DNA of 11,266 bases from an uncultured Collinsella sp. (GCA_902479205.1 CABSNX010000046.1:1-11266), one strand, 5' to 3'; shown: positions 1 through 6,262, counted from the stretch's first letter. Notes: a model not told the origin generated them from the letters alone. Program-made: numbers and translations.

Positions 1-37
1 CTATTCGTCGGCAGCGTCAGATGTGTATAAGAGACAG
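1..37. other. Sequencing adapter remnant (Nextera/Tn5 read-1 adapter) at contig end
   Basis: Bases 5-37 match the Illumina Nextera read-1 transposase adapter. They consist of the 14-base TCGTCGGCAGCGTC followed by the 19-base Tn5 mosaic end AGATGTGTATAAGAGACAG at 19-37. The first four bases, CTAT, would fit the end of a preceding i5 index, although four bases prove little. This is library-construction sequence left in the assembly, not a biological transposon end. Genomic sequence starts at about base 38. Confidence 0.97.
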
Positions 38-51
38 CAATAACTGTATCG

Positions 52-69
52 TACCGAGCGGACTCGGTA
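52..69. terminator. Hairpin just beyond the GHKL ATPase gene, possible terminator
   Basis: A perfect 7-bp inverted repeat (TACCGAG / CTCGGTA) encloses a 4-nt CGGA loop. It begins 6 nt beyond the stop codon of the last minus-strand gene. On the minus strand no U-run follows the stem. On the plus strand AAAGATTTTATT follows, so it could also end transcription arriving from the missing left side. The position suits a terminator, but the weak tail and the adapter at base 37 prevent a firm call. Confidence 0.35.
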
Positions 70-75
70 AAGATT

Positions 76-1161
76 TTATTCCTCTTTGGCAAGATCGAAC
101 GTCACCGTGATGCGATCGCGCGAAACGCGAATCTTAGGGTCGCCGCACAGATTAAGGTAATACCGGGCAGCGAGGTCGTTAAAGTCACGCTCGACCGCAC
201 GCGAAAACTGCGCCATATCATCCTTGGCGATGCGAAGACCTCGACGGTCCTTGGCAAGATCGACGGGAGCCGGCGCATGCGAGGTGGAATCACGCTCGCG
301 CAGCAGGCGCGCGGTCACGCCGCGAACGGGCTTAATCTGTCCCGACAGGATACGGTGGGCAGTGCGCTCGGACATCTCGAGACCCAACCCGGAGCAGATC
401 CGGATAAAGTCCTCGGCATCCGAGGCAAGGCCCAAACGATCGATAACCGGAAGCTCGCACTCGTCATCGATAAAGAGCAGGCGCGACGTATCGAGACGAC
501 TCGAAGCCTGAGCGTACAGGGTCGCAGCGATCTCGGACGGAGAGCCCAGATACACATCGCAGCAACGCAGCTCCTCAAGGGCAAACTCACACGCAGCACG
601 AATGATGTTGTGGGGGCCGCGAGCACATACATAGCGGCCGTCTTCGTCTTTAACCGCCTGAGGCCAGCTCGACTGGTCGGCGCGCTCACCCAAGCGATCG
701 GTGGCAACGCACACCTTAAACGCGGAACCCAAATCGACGCCCGATGTAACAACGCGTGCCTCATCCGTGTTCTGCTTGATAGAGAACAGCGCCATACCAC
801 GACCGTGAACACCCCAACGGTCCATTTTCATGCTCTCGAGCTTGGAGGTAACACGGGCATCAAAGATACGCTCCTGCATATCCTGCGGCACACCCGAACC
901 GTTATCCAGGAAGAGGAGGGTGCGAACACCCTCCTCCTTGGTCGTGGCAAGATAGACCCTATCGGCTCCGGCATCACGAGCATTACGCAGCATCTCGATG
1001 ACAATGTCCTCTACATGCTGAATGTCATGCTTGGCCTGACGGCGCTCGGCCTCCGAAACGCGGAGGCGGACATACCCCTCGCCAAGGTTTTCCTCGACGC
1101 GAAGGTTGCCCTCCCCCGACATCGACGCGATAAATGAGATGAGCTCGTTCGCGTCGTTCAT
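76..1161 (-). CDS. GHKL-fold (HATPase) ATP-binding protein of unknown role, coupled to rny
   Basis: This 361-residue protein has an N-terminal Bergerat (GHKL) ATPase fold. The N-box is EMLRNARDAGAD at residues 56-67, the G1 box is DNGSG at 86-90, and a G2-like GVHGRGMAL with an ATP-lid glycine pair lies at 117-125. The region between, with RIFDARVTSK, resembles MutL/Hsp90-type members more than sensor kinases. There is no membrane segment, DHp histidine box or receiver domain, so it is not a classical histidine kinase. Residues from about 180 to the end match nothing I recognise; 240-290 looks helical and basic. I chose the ATG at 1161 because it follows the rny stop by one nucleotide (TAACATG), which suggests translational coupling. 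A GTG at 1185 would add 8 residues and overlap rny. Neither start has a clear Shine-Dalgarno sequence. ATP binding is well supported; the cellular function is unknown. Confidence 0.85.
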   Translation of the reverse strand: MNDANELISFIASMSGEGNLRVEENLGEGYVRLRVSEAERRQAKHDIQHVEDIVIEMLRNARDAGADRVYLATTKEEGVRTLLFLDNGSGVPQDMQERIFDARVTSKLESMKMDRWGVHGRGMALFSIKQNTDEARVVTSGVDLGSAFKVCVATDRLGERADQSSWPQAVKDEDGRYVCARGPHNIIRAACEFALEELRCCDVYLGSPSEIAATLYAQASSRLDTSRLLFIDDECELPVIDRLGLASDAEDFIRICSGLGLEMSERTAHRILSGQIKPVRGVTARLLRERDSTSHAPAPVDLAKDRRGLRIAKDDMAQFSRAVERDFNDLAARYYLNLCGDPKIRVSRDRITVTFDLAKEE

Positions 1162-1162
1162 G

Positions 1163-2713
1163 TTATTTAGCGATATCGACGGCACGGCTTTCGCGAATCA
1201 CGACAACGCGCACCTGACCGGGATACTCCATCTCTTCCTCGATCTGATGGGCGATATCGTGCGCAAGCACCGTGGACTGGGCATCGGAAATCTTGTCCGG
1301 CTGAACCATGACATGAACCTCGCGACCGGCCTGCATGGCATAGGTACGCTCAACGCCTTCGTGAGAGTTGGCGATCTCCTCGAGCTTCTCAAGACGCTTG
1401 ATGTAGTTCTCGGCCGACTCGCGGCGGGCGCCGGGACGAGAAGCGGAGACGGCATCGGCAGCCTGGACCAGAACGTCGAGCACCGTGTTGGGGTCGACAT
1501 CGGCATGATGGGCCTCGATCGCGTGGACGATGACGGGCTTCTCGCCATAACGGCGGGCGAGCTCGGCGCCAATCACTGCATGCGGACCCTCAACGTCGTG
1601 GTCGATGGCCTTGCCCAGGTCGTGCAGAAGACCGGCACGCTTGGCGGTCACAACGTCCAGACCAAGCTCGGAGGCCATAACGCCGCACAGGTCGGAGACC
1701 TCAAGCGAGTGCTGCAGCACGTTCTGACCAAACGAGGTGCGGTAGCGCAGAGCGCCCAGGGTCTTGACAATCTCGGGATGCAGGTCGTGGATACCGGCAT
1801 CGAAGGCGGCCTGCTCGCCGGCCTCGCGCACACGCTGCTGAACCAAGTCGGCGGCCTTGTGATACATCTCCTCGATGCGGGCGGGGTGAATGCGCCCGTC
1901 GGCAATGAGGTTCTCAAGCGCCACGCGGGCGGTCTCACGACGGACCGGATCGAAGCTCGAAAGCACAACGGTCTCGGGGGTGTCGTCAATCACGAGGTTG
2001 ACGCCGGACACCTGCTCAAAGGTGCGGATGTTGCGACCCTCGCGACCGATGATGCGACCTTTGAGGTCATCGGAGGGAATATGCACGGAAGTGACGGTGA
2101 CCTCGGCGGTATGGTCGGCGGCACAGCGCTGAATCGCCAGGGAGAGAATCTCCTGGGCGGTCTTGTGGCACTCAGCGCGGACCTGCTGCTCGGACTCACG
2201 GATGATAGTGGCTGCCTCGTGGGTAACCTCGCCGCGGACCTTGTCGAGCAGCTCCTTATGAGCGTCCTCACGCGTAAGGTCGGCAATACGCTCAAGCTCA
2301 GAGGTCTGCTTGGCGCAGAGCTCCTCAAGCTCGCGAGAGCGCTTCTCGACCTGACCAGCCTGGCTGGACAACTGATGCTCGCGTTTATCGAGCGCATCAT
2401 TGCGGCGATCGAGCGATTCCTCACGCTGCATCACGCGATTTTCGAGCGTGCGAATCTCGCTCTTACGCTGCTTGTCCTCGGCCTCGGCGGCCTGCTTGTT
2501 CTTGATGATCTCTTCCTTAGCCTCGAGCAGAGCCTCTTTTTTGAGGGTCTCGGCCTGACGCTTTGCATCACCGATCAGGGACTCTGCCTGTGCGTGTGCC
2601 GACTGAATCTTTTCGTCGGCCTCGTGAAGACTACCCTGCTTGGCGGTGCGCATGTAGGCAATGGCGGCGATGGCACCCAAAACGAGGCCAACGAGCGCTG
2701 CAATGATAGGCAT
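1163..2713 (-). CDS. rny: Ribonuclease Y (membrane-anchored endoribonuclease)
   Basis: This 516-residue protein has the standard RNase Y layout. A single N-terminal membrane anchor lies at about residues 2-21, and a long charged coiled coil at about 27-190. A KH RNA-binding domain contains GRIIGREGRNIR at 219-230. An HD phosphohydrolase domain has metal ligands H335 and the H364-D365 pair. A family C-terminal domain ends the protein. Length matches the usual 510-520 residues. RNase Y starts decay of many mRNAs at the inner face of the membrane in Gram-positive bacteria. The ATG at 2713 is preferred because AAGGAG sits 5 nt upstream; a GTG two codons earlier would overlap that site. The gene has its own promoter and a long leader, and its stop lies one base before the downstream ATPase start. 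Confidence 0.97.
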   Translation of the reverse strand: MPIIAALVGLVLGAIAAIAYMRTAKQGSLHEADEKIQSAHAQAESLIGDAKRQAETLKKEALLEAKEEIIKNKQAAEAEDKQRKSEIRTLENRVMQREESLDRRNDALDKREHQLSSQAGQVEKRSRELEELCAKQTSELERIADLTREDAHKELLDKVRGEVTHEAATIIRESEQQVRAECHKTAQEILSLAIQRCAADHTAEVTVTSVHIPSDDLKGRIIGREGRNIRTFEQVSGVNLVIDDTPETVVLSSFDPVRRETARVALENLIADGRIHPARIEEMYHKAADLVQQRVREAGEQAAFDAGIHDLHPEIVKTLGALRYRTSFGQNVLQHSLEVSDLCGVMASELGLDVVTAKRAGLLHDLGKAIDHDVEGPHAVIGAELARRYGEKPVIVHAIEAHHADVDPNTVLDVLVQAADAVSASRPGARRESAENYIKRLEKLEEIANSHEGVERTYAMQAGREVHVMVQPDKISDAQSTVLAHDIAHQIEEEMEYPGQVRVVVIRESRAVDIAK

Positions 2714-2718
2714 GCTCA

Positions 2719-2724
2719 CTCCTT
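2719..2724 (-). promoter_or_regulatory. Ribosome binding site that fixes the rny start
   Basis: AAGGAG on the minus strand lies 5 nt before the ATG at 2713. The in-frame GTG at 2719-2717 overlaps the end of this element, so that GTG is unlikely to be the start. Confidence 0.8.
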
Positions 2725-2748
2725 TTTATGGATTCGTTACACAACAAA

Positions 2749-2774
2749 GCGAACCGTCCTCACGAACGGCTCGC
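2749..2774 (-). promoter_or_regulatory. GNRA-capped hairpin in the rny leader
   Basis: In the minus-strand RNA an 11-bp stem (GCGAGCCGTTC / GGACGGTTCGC, two G-U pairs) is capped by a GUGA tetraloop. It is followed by UUUGUUGUGU and then, about 25 nt later, the rny Shine-Dalgarno sequence. It may be a leader structure that controls rny mRNA stability, or a weak attenuator. The U-tract is interrupted, so efficient termination is doubtful. The pairing is read from the sequence; the function is inference. Confidence 0.5.
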
Positions 2775-2820
2775 GACATTTGAGTAATATGGGCGCAGCT
2801 TATGCGGGTCGGATACAGAT

Positions 2821-2850
2821 AAACATATAAACAAACTCATCACAGATGAG
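2821..2850 (-). promoter_or_regulatory. Hairpin with U-rich tail in the rny leader (possible attenuator)
   Basis: In the minus-strand RNA the stem CUCAUC / GAUGAG (6 bp, 3-nt loop) at 2850-2836 is followed by UUUGUUUAUAUGUUU at 2835-2821. A stem plus U-rich tail between promoter and gene resembles a weak intrinsic terminator. The stem is short and only half G+C, so it may pause rather than terminate polymerase. Confidence 0.4.
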
Positions 2851-2879
2851 CACATATCACAAAGCAAATGACGGTATTT

Positions 2880-2908
2880 ATCCTACGTTGAACCGCAACA
2901 ACTGTCAA
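2880..2908 (-). promoter_or_regulatory. Sigma-70-type promoter of rny
   Basis: On the minus strand there is a perfect -35 TTGACA at 2908-2903, a 17-bp spacer, and a -10 TAGGAT at 2885-2880 (4 of 6 consensus bases), followed by AAATACC. Transcription should start near 2873. This gives rny a leader of about 160 nt and makes it independent of recA-recX readthrough. The perfect -35 and optimal spacing support the call. Confidence 0.75.
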
Positions 2909-2930
2909 ATAAACGCACCCGGCACGGCGC
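2907..2930 (-). terminator. Possible weak terminator after recX, overlapping the rny -35
   Basis: The minus-strand RNA can form GCGCC / GGUGC (5 bp with one G-U pair, 6-nt loop) at 2930-2915, followed by GUUUAUUU. It lies about 40 nt beyond the recX stop. The U-tract runs into the -35 TTGACA of the rny promoter. The stem is short, so termination is uncertain, but it is the only candidate between recX and rny. Confidence 0.35.
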
Positions 2931-2970
2931 CAATCGAGCGGTGAACGGCAGGGGCGTAACAGGTGCACGC

Positions 2971-3663
2971 TTACACAGCACACTCCTCGCTTAAGGCATC
3001 GAGACGTGCCTTAACGGCATCGGCGGCGATGTGATACGAAAAACCTTTACCCATCAAAAACCTGACGAGCTTTTCGAAGGCACGTACCTCGGGAACGCGA
3101 CGTTTAGCGAGCAAGGCCGAAGCGCGGGCCATGTCATCATCAACGGCAAAATAAGCCTCGGGATACCCGGGGATATCGTCAAGCACGACATGACGACGCT
3201 TGAGCTCAACCTCGATCTTGCGCTGTCCCCAGCCGCGACGTTTGCGCTCTTCGATAAAGTACGAGCAAAAACGGTTCTCGTCCAAAAACCGATACTCGGT
3301 CGCTCGAGCAACCGCAAAATCGATCGCGGGCTGTCGGAAGCCATAGCGCGCCAACTTATCGCGCACCTCGCCCGTGGCATGATCGCGGCGCGAAAGCATC
3401 TCGGTCACCATGGTGAGTGCACATTTGCGTTCGATAAGCTGCACCGCCTCGCGAAAGTCATCCCAATCACAGGGAAGATCGGGGCGGTTCTTAACGTACA
3501 GGCGCGCCACGCGCACGGGGATCCAAATGGAACGTTCGTAACCGCCCTCAAGATCGCAATCGATATGCGCACAGGGCTTTTTAGAGGCATAACCGCTCGA
3601 GAACGAGGAGGCCGCTTTCTTATCGGGAAAGACGACCGTGGCCTCGGTCACCGTATACGACAT
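2971..3663 (-). CDS. recX: RecX family regulator of RecA
   Basis: RecX binds RecA filaments and moderates strand exchange and the SOS response. The RecX three-helix repeats lie at about residues 80-225. They include LSRRDHATGEVRDKLARYGF (90-109), where this family begins its helical repeats, and the block FLDENRFCSYFIEERKRRGW (126-145). Residues 1-75 form an N-terminal extension with C31, H33, C36 and C65, longer than in compact RecX proteins such as the 166-residue E. coli one. The gene starts 11 nt after the recA stop without an obvious Shine-Dalgarno sequence. That suggests coupled translation and co-transcription from the SOS-controlled recA promoter. The family call is firm; the role of the extension is unknown. 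Confidence 0.92.
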   Translation of the reverse strand: MSYTVTEATVVFPDKKAASSFSSGYASKKPCAHIDCDLEGGYERSIWIPVRVARLYVKNRPDLPCDWDDFREAVQLIERKCALTMVTEMLSRRDHATGEVRDKLARYGFRQPAIDFAVARATEYRFLDENRFCSYFIEERKRRGWGQRKIEVELKRRHVVLDDIPGYPEAYFAVDDDMARASALLAKRRVPEVRAFEKLVRFLMGKGFSYHIAADAVKARLDALSEECAV

Positions 3664-3674
3664 GTCGGCATCCG

Positions 3675-4823
3675 CTACTCGTCGTCATCGTCGAGCATTG
3701 CGGAGCCATCGATGGCGTACAGCTCATCAAACTCCTCGGGGGCGGGCTGATCGGTCAACTCAACCTCAGAGGGGGCATCGTCGTCATACTCAAGACCGCA
3801 GGCAAGGCGAACCTTGTGCTCGATCTCGTCGGCGCAATCGGGGTGCTCGCGCAGGAACGTCTTGGCGGCCTCGCGACCATTGCCGAGCTTGTCCTCGCCA
3901 TAGGCAAACCACGACCCCATCTTTTTGCAGATGCCGCACTCGACGGCCATATCCAGAATCGAGCCCTCTTTGGAGATGCCGGTGCCATACATGATGTCAA
4001 ATTCGGCCGAGCGGAACGGAGCGGCCACCTTGTTCTTAACAACCTTGGCACGCACGCGATTGCCGATAACCTCGTCCTTGAGCTTGATGGTATCGATTTT
4101 GCGAATATCGATTCGTACGGAAGAGAAGAACTTGAGCGCACGGCCGCCCGTGGTGGTCTCGGGGTTACCGAACATGACGCCGATCTTCTCGCGCAGCTGG
4201 TTAATGAAGATGCAGGTCGTGTTGGACTTGGAAAGCGAGCCGGCGAGCTTGCGGAGTGCCTGGCTCATCAAGCGAGCCTGCAGACCCACTGTCGTGTCAC
4301 CGATCTCGCCCTCGATCTCGGCACGCGGAGTCAAGGCAGCAACAGAGTCAACGACGATGGCGTCGATGGCACCGGAGCGCACAAGCATATCGACGATCTC
4401 GAGCGCCTGCTCGCCCGTATCGGGCTGGGAAATCAAGACCTCATCGATATCAACACCGATGCGCGCGGCATAGGTGGGATCAAGCGCGTGCTCGGCATCG
4501 ATAAATGCCACAACGCCGCCCATGGCCTGCGCCTCTGCAAGGATCTCGAGCGAAAGCGTTGTCTTACCGGAGGACTCGGGGCCATAAATCTCGACGATAC
4601 GGCCGCGCGGAACGCCGCCGATACCCAAGGCGGCATCGAGCGCCAGAGAGCCCGTCGGAATAGCCTCGACCTCGAGCTCCGGACCGCCGTCGCCATACCT
4701 CATAATAGAGCCCTGGCCGAACTTCTTCTCGATCTCGGCCTTGGTGGTGGCGATCATCTCGTCGCGCTCTTTACCCGTCGTGCGAGCATGAACGGTACGT
4801 ACGGGACCTGAATTCTTGGCCAT
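3675..4823 (-). CDS. recA: RecA recombinase
   Basis: This 382-residue protein is RecA, the ATP-dependent strand-exchange protein and co-protease for LexA self-cleavage. Walker A GPESSGKT is at residues 81-88 and the catalytic glutamate is in EHALD at 111. Walker B is AIVVD at 155-159. FINQLREKIGVMFGNPETTT at 206-225 contains the conserved Q209 and loop L2. The numbering is 15 residues ahead of E. coli RecA because of a longer N-terminus. The C-terminus is strongly acidic and ends in four aspartates and a glutamate, as in other RecA proteins where this tail tempers DNA binding. The ATG at 4823 is chosen because AGGAGG lies 7 nt upstream; an in-frame TTG at 4844 lies upstream of that site and is rejected. 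No intein is present. An SOS-type promoter precedes it and recX follows. Confidence 0.99.
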   Translation of the reverse strand: MAKNSGPVRTVHARTTGKERDEMIATTKAEIEKKFGQGSIMRYGDGGPELEVEAIPTGSLALDAALGIGGVPRGRIVEIYGPESSGKTTLSLEILAEAQAMGGVVAFIDAEHALDPTYAARIGVDIDEVLISQPDTGEQALEIVDMLVRSGAIDAIVVDSVAALTPRAEIEGEIGDTTVGLQARLMSQALRKLAGSLSKSNTTCIFINQLREKIGVMFGNPETTTGGRALKFFSSVRIDIRKIDTIKLKDEVIGNRVRAKVVKNKVAAPFRSAEFDIMYGTGISKEGSILDMAVECGICKKMGSWFAYGEDKLGNGREAAKTFLREHPDCADEIEHKVRLACGLEYDDDAPSEVELTDQPAPEEFDELYAIDGSAMLDDDDE

Positions 4824-4830
4824 GAATAGC

Positions 4831-4836
4831 CCTCCT
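4831..4836 (-). promoter_or_regulatory. Strong ribosome binding site of recA
   Basis: A perfect AGGAGG on the minus strand stands 7 nt before the ATG at 4823 and decides the start. The predicted leader is only about 24 nt. Confidence 0.9.
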
Positions 4837-4853
4837 CTTAACAACCTGCATCG

Positions 4854-4882
4854 ATAATAAACGAACGGCTGTTCGTGGTCAA
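4854..4882 (-). promoter_or_regulatory. Sigma-70-type promoter of recA
   Basis: On the minus strand there is a -35 TTGACC at 4882-4877 and a -10 TATTAT at 4859-4854, each 5 of 6 consensus bases. The spacer is 17 bp and is almost entirely the LexA palindrome. Predicted start of transcription is near 4847, about 24 nt before the ATG. Confidence 0.88.
4861..4876. promoter_or_regulatory. LexA (SOS) operator in the recA promoter spacer
   Basis: ACGAAC-GGCT-GTTCGT is a perfect 6-bp-arm palindrome. It fits the Gram-positive/actinobacterial LexA box (CGAAC, four bases, GTTCG) and not the E. coli CTGT-type box. It occupies 16 of the 17 spacer bases between -35 and -10, so bound LexA would block RNA polymerase directly. 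The sequence match is seen; the mechanism follows from known LexA repression. Confidence 0.92.
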
Positions 4883-4911
4883 CCGTTCAGATAAATCATA
4901 TGCAGCCGACC

Positions 4912-4961
4912 TTTCCAAAACCCAACCAAACGCCGACCAAACACTGACCAAAAACTTGACC
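4912..4961. repeat. 11-bp phased repeat (A-tracts) upstream of the recA promoter
   Basis: Four imperfect 11-bp units with a CCAAA core (plus strand) begin at 4912, 4923, 4934 and 4945, and a fifth partial TTGACC unit is at 4956-4961. The CCAAA cores recur exactly every 11 bp at 4915, 4926, 4937 and 4948. A-tracts of 3-5 bases in helical phase are a recognised cause of intrinsic DNA curvature. The array ends about 30 bp upstream of the -35. It may bend DNA, act as an UP-like element or bind a regulator; the role is inference. Confidence 0.65.
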
Positions 4962-5042
4962 GCACGCGAACCATGCAAGGAAAGACAAACAAGAATACGC
5001 CAACTACCTGCACAAAGAGCAAATTCGCCAGAGGTCCCTATC

Positions 5043-5073
5043 TCCACAATTAAGGGGCCCGGAGGCCCCTTAA
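5043..5073 (-). terminator. Hairpin terminator after cinA
   Basis: A perfect 10-bp stem (TTAAGGGGCC / GGCCCCTTAA) with a 4-nt loop lies 7 nt beyond the cinA stop. The minus-strand tail is UUAAUUGUGG, a short and imperfect U-run. The stem is A/T-flanked on both sides, so it could act in both directions. It separates the ftsK-cinA cluster from the recA promoter. Confidence 0.75.
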
Positions 5074-5080
5074 AACACGT

Positions 5081-5611
5081 CTATTCCATAGAATCGAGCA
5101 CGTAGACAATGCGACCCAGTGCCTCAGCGACCGCATGGGCACGGACGCATGAACGATCGCCCTCGTAGTGACAACGAATGGAGTCCGCGACCGGCGCTCC
5201 CCCATCGGCCGAGCGATACGCCCAGCCAATATAAAAGGTTCCAGCCGGATCGTCCTCGGTGCCTCCACCGGGGCCGGCATAGCCCGTCGCGCTCACGGCA
5301 ATATCGCTCTGGTACAGTTCCAGCGAACCGGCAGCCATCTCGCGCGCCGTCTGGTACGACACCGCGGTATAGCGGTCGAGCGTCTCTTGCTCAACACCGA
5401 GCACGCGATGCTTAATCTCGTCGCAGTACGTCACCGCACCGCCACGAAGCACTGCCGAGGCGCCAGGGATATCGGCAATCGTCGAGGCGATCATGCCCGC
5501 TGTCAGAGATTCAGCCGTCGAAACCGTCGCACCACGAACGCTTGCACGCTCGACAATATCGCGTGCAAGATCTTCATTGTGCGCGGCAATTTGCTCAAAT
5601 GATTCCGTCAT
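5081..5611 (-). CDS. cinA: Stand-alone CinA C-terminal domain protein (nicotinamide-nucleotide amidase, PncC type)
   Basis: This 176-residue protein consists only of the CinA C-terminal domain. In characterised members this domain hydrolyses NMN to nicotinate mononucleotide and ammonia in pyridine-nucleotide salvage. The diagnostic segments are TAESLTAGMIAS (32-43, with the proposed nucleophile S35), GGAVTYCDEIKHRVLGV (57-73) and SATGYAGPGGGTEDDPAG (107-124). Full-length CinA is over 400 residues with an N-terminal MoCF-like domain. That domain is absent here, and pgsA ends only 12 nt upstream, so this is the short form and not a truncation. The Shine-Dalgarno sequence is weak (GGTAGG directly before the ATG). 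It sits between pgsA and recA, the common place for cinA in Gram-positive genomes. pncC would be an equally fair symbol. Confidence 0.88.
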   Translation of the reverse strand: MTESFEQIAAHNEDLARDIVERASVRGATVSTAESLTAGMIASTIADIPGASAVLRGGAVTYCDEIKHRVLGVEQETLDRYTAVSYQTAREMAAGSLELYQSDIAVSATGYAGPGGGTEDDPAGTFYIGWAYRSADGGAPVADSIRCHYEGDRSCVRAHAVAEALGRIVYVLDSME

Positions 5612-5623
5612 GCCTACCAGGAC

Positions 5624-6262
5624 CTAGACCGAAAAGACGATCTTACGGCAGTTCCAGAAGTACTGAGCGCCCGAGACAATGGTCAAAATCACGGCGATGA
5701 CGTACAGGAAGCGCGACACCGAATAGACACCGAGCAGCAGCGACACCGGCCCCAGCTGAAGGCCGGCCATCGCAAAGACGCACAGATAGCCGCAGATGGA
5801 AACCATCGTAGTCGCCGTCTTGTACTTGCCGAGCTTATCGGCGGCAACGACCACACCGGCCGCACTCGCGACCATGCGCAGGGCGCTCACCAGCAGCTCG
5901 CGGAACAGGATGATGAACACGGACCACACGGTCACCGCGCCAAAATCCAAGAACAGCAGCAGGGCCGAGAACACGAGCAACTTATCGGCGATGGGATCCA
6001 GGAACTTACCGAAGTCGGTGATCTCGTTGCGCGAACGAGCCAGGTAGCCGTCGACCTTATCTGTGCACGACAGGATGACGTACAGAATAAAGGCGGCGGC
6101 GGCGAGCGGGCCGTCGAAGGTGCTCCAATCCGTACCGGCAACGCTTGTGTGAGACAGCGCCGACACGATCATGAACACCGGAATAAAGACGATACGCACG
6201 CACGTCACGATGTTGGCGGGCGTCCAGACACTCGTCAGTTCCTTATTGCTCTCGTTAGCCAC
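5624..6262 (-). CDS. pgsA: CDP-diacylglycerol-glycerol-3-phosphate 3-phosphatidyltransferase
   Basis: This 212-residue membrane enzyme joins CDP-diacylglycerol and glycerol-3-phosphate to give phosphatidylglycerophosphate, the committed step to phosphatidylglycerol and cardiolipin. The complete CDP-alcohol phosphotransferase motif is visible: D68-x2-D71-G72-x2-A75-R76-x8-G85-x3-D89-x3-D93. Several hydrophobic segments follow (about residues 17-37, 52-66, 95-130, 145-165, 175-205), as expected for this family. The start is GTG at 6262. TAGGAG at 6274-6269 lies 6 nt upstream and contains the rimO stop codon, so translation is probably coupled. CDP-alcohol transferases share the motif, so phosphatidylserine or archaetidyl-type activity is formally possible. 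The synteny with rimO, cinA and recA supports PgsA. Confidence 0.92.
   Translation of the reverse strand: MANESNKELTSVWTPANIVTCVRIVFIPVFMIVSALSHTSVAGTDWSTFDGPLAAAAFILYVILSCTDKVDGYLARSRNEITDFGKFLDPIADKLLVFSALLLFLDFGAVTVWSVFIILFRELLVSALRMVASAAGVVVAADKLGKYKTATTMVSICGYLCVFAMAGLQLGPVSLLLGVYSVSRFLYVIAVILTIVSGAQYFWNCRKIVFSV

Noticed and set aside
19..37. A Tn5 or IS50 mosaic end as a real mobile element
   Set aside because: The mosaic end is joined to the synthetic Nextera primer tail and sits at the contig edge with no transposase or target duplication. It is a library adapter.
76..1161. Reading the ATPase gene as a two-component histidine kinase
   Set aside because: The ATP-binding fold is at the N-terminus with no DHp histidine box, sensor domain, membrane segment or adjacent response regulator.
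1106..2830. A 574-codon open frame on the plus strand opposite rny
   Set aside because: It lies antisense to a fully conserved RNase Y, has no family features, and is explained by the codon bias of a G+C-rich gene read on the other strand.
3816..4811. A 331-codon open frame on the plus strand opposite recA
   Set aside because: recA is certain on the minus strand. The antisense frame has no recognisable domain and no promoter.
4824..4844. A longer RecA starting at the TTG at 4844
   Set aside because: The AGGAGG at 4836-4831 would fall inside the coding sequence, and the ATG at 4823 has ideal spacing. The predicted transcript would also begin only about 3 nt before that TTG.
4956..4961. TTGACC on the plus strand as a divergent promoter -35
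   Set aside because: No -10-like hexamer follows at 16-18 bp, and the sequence fits the phased repeat array better.
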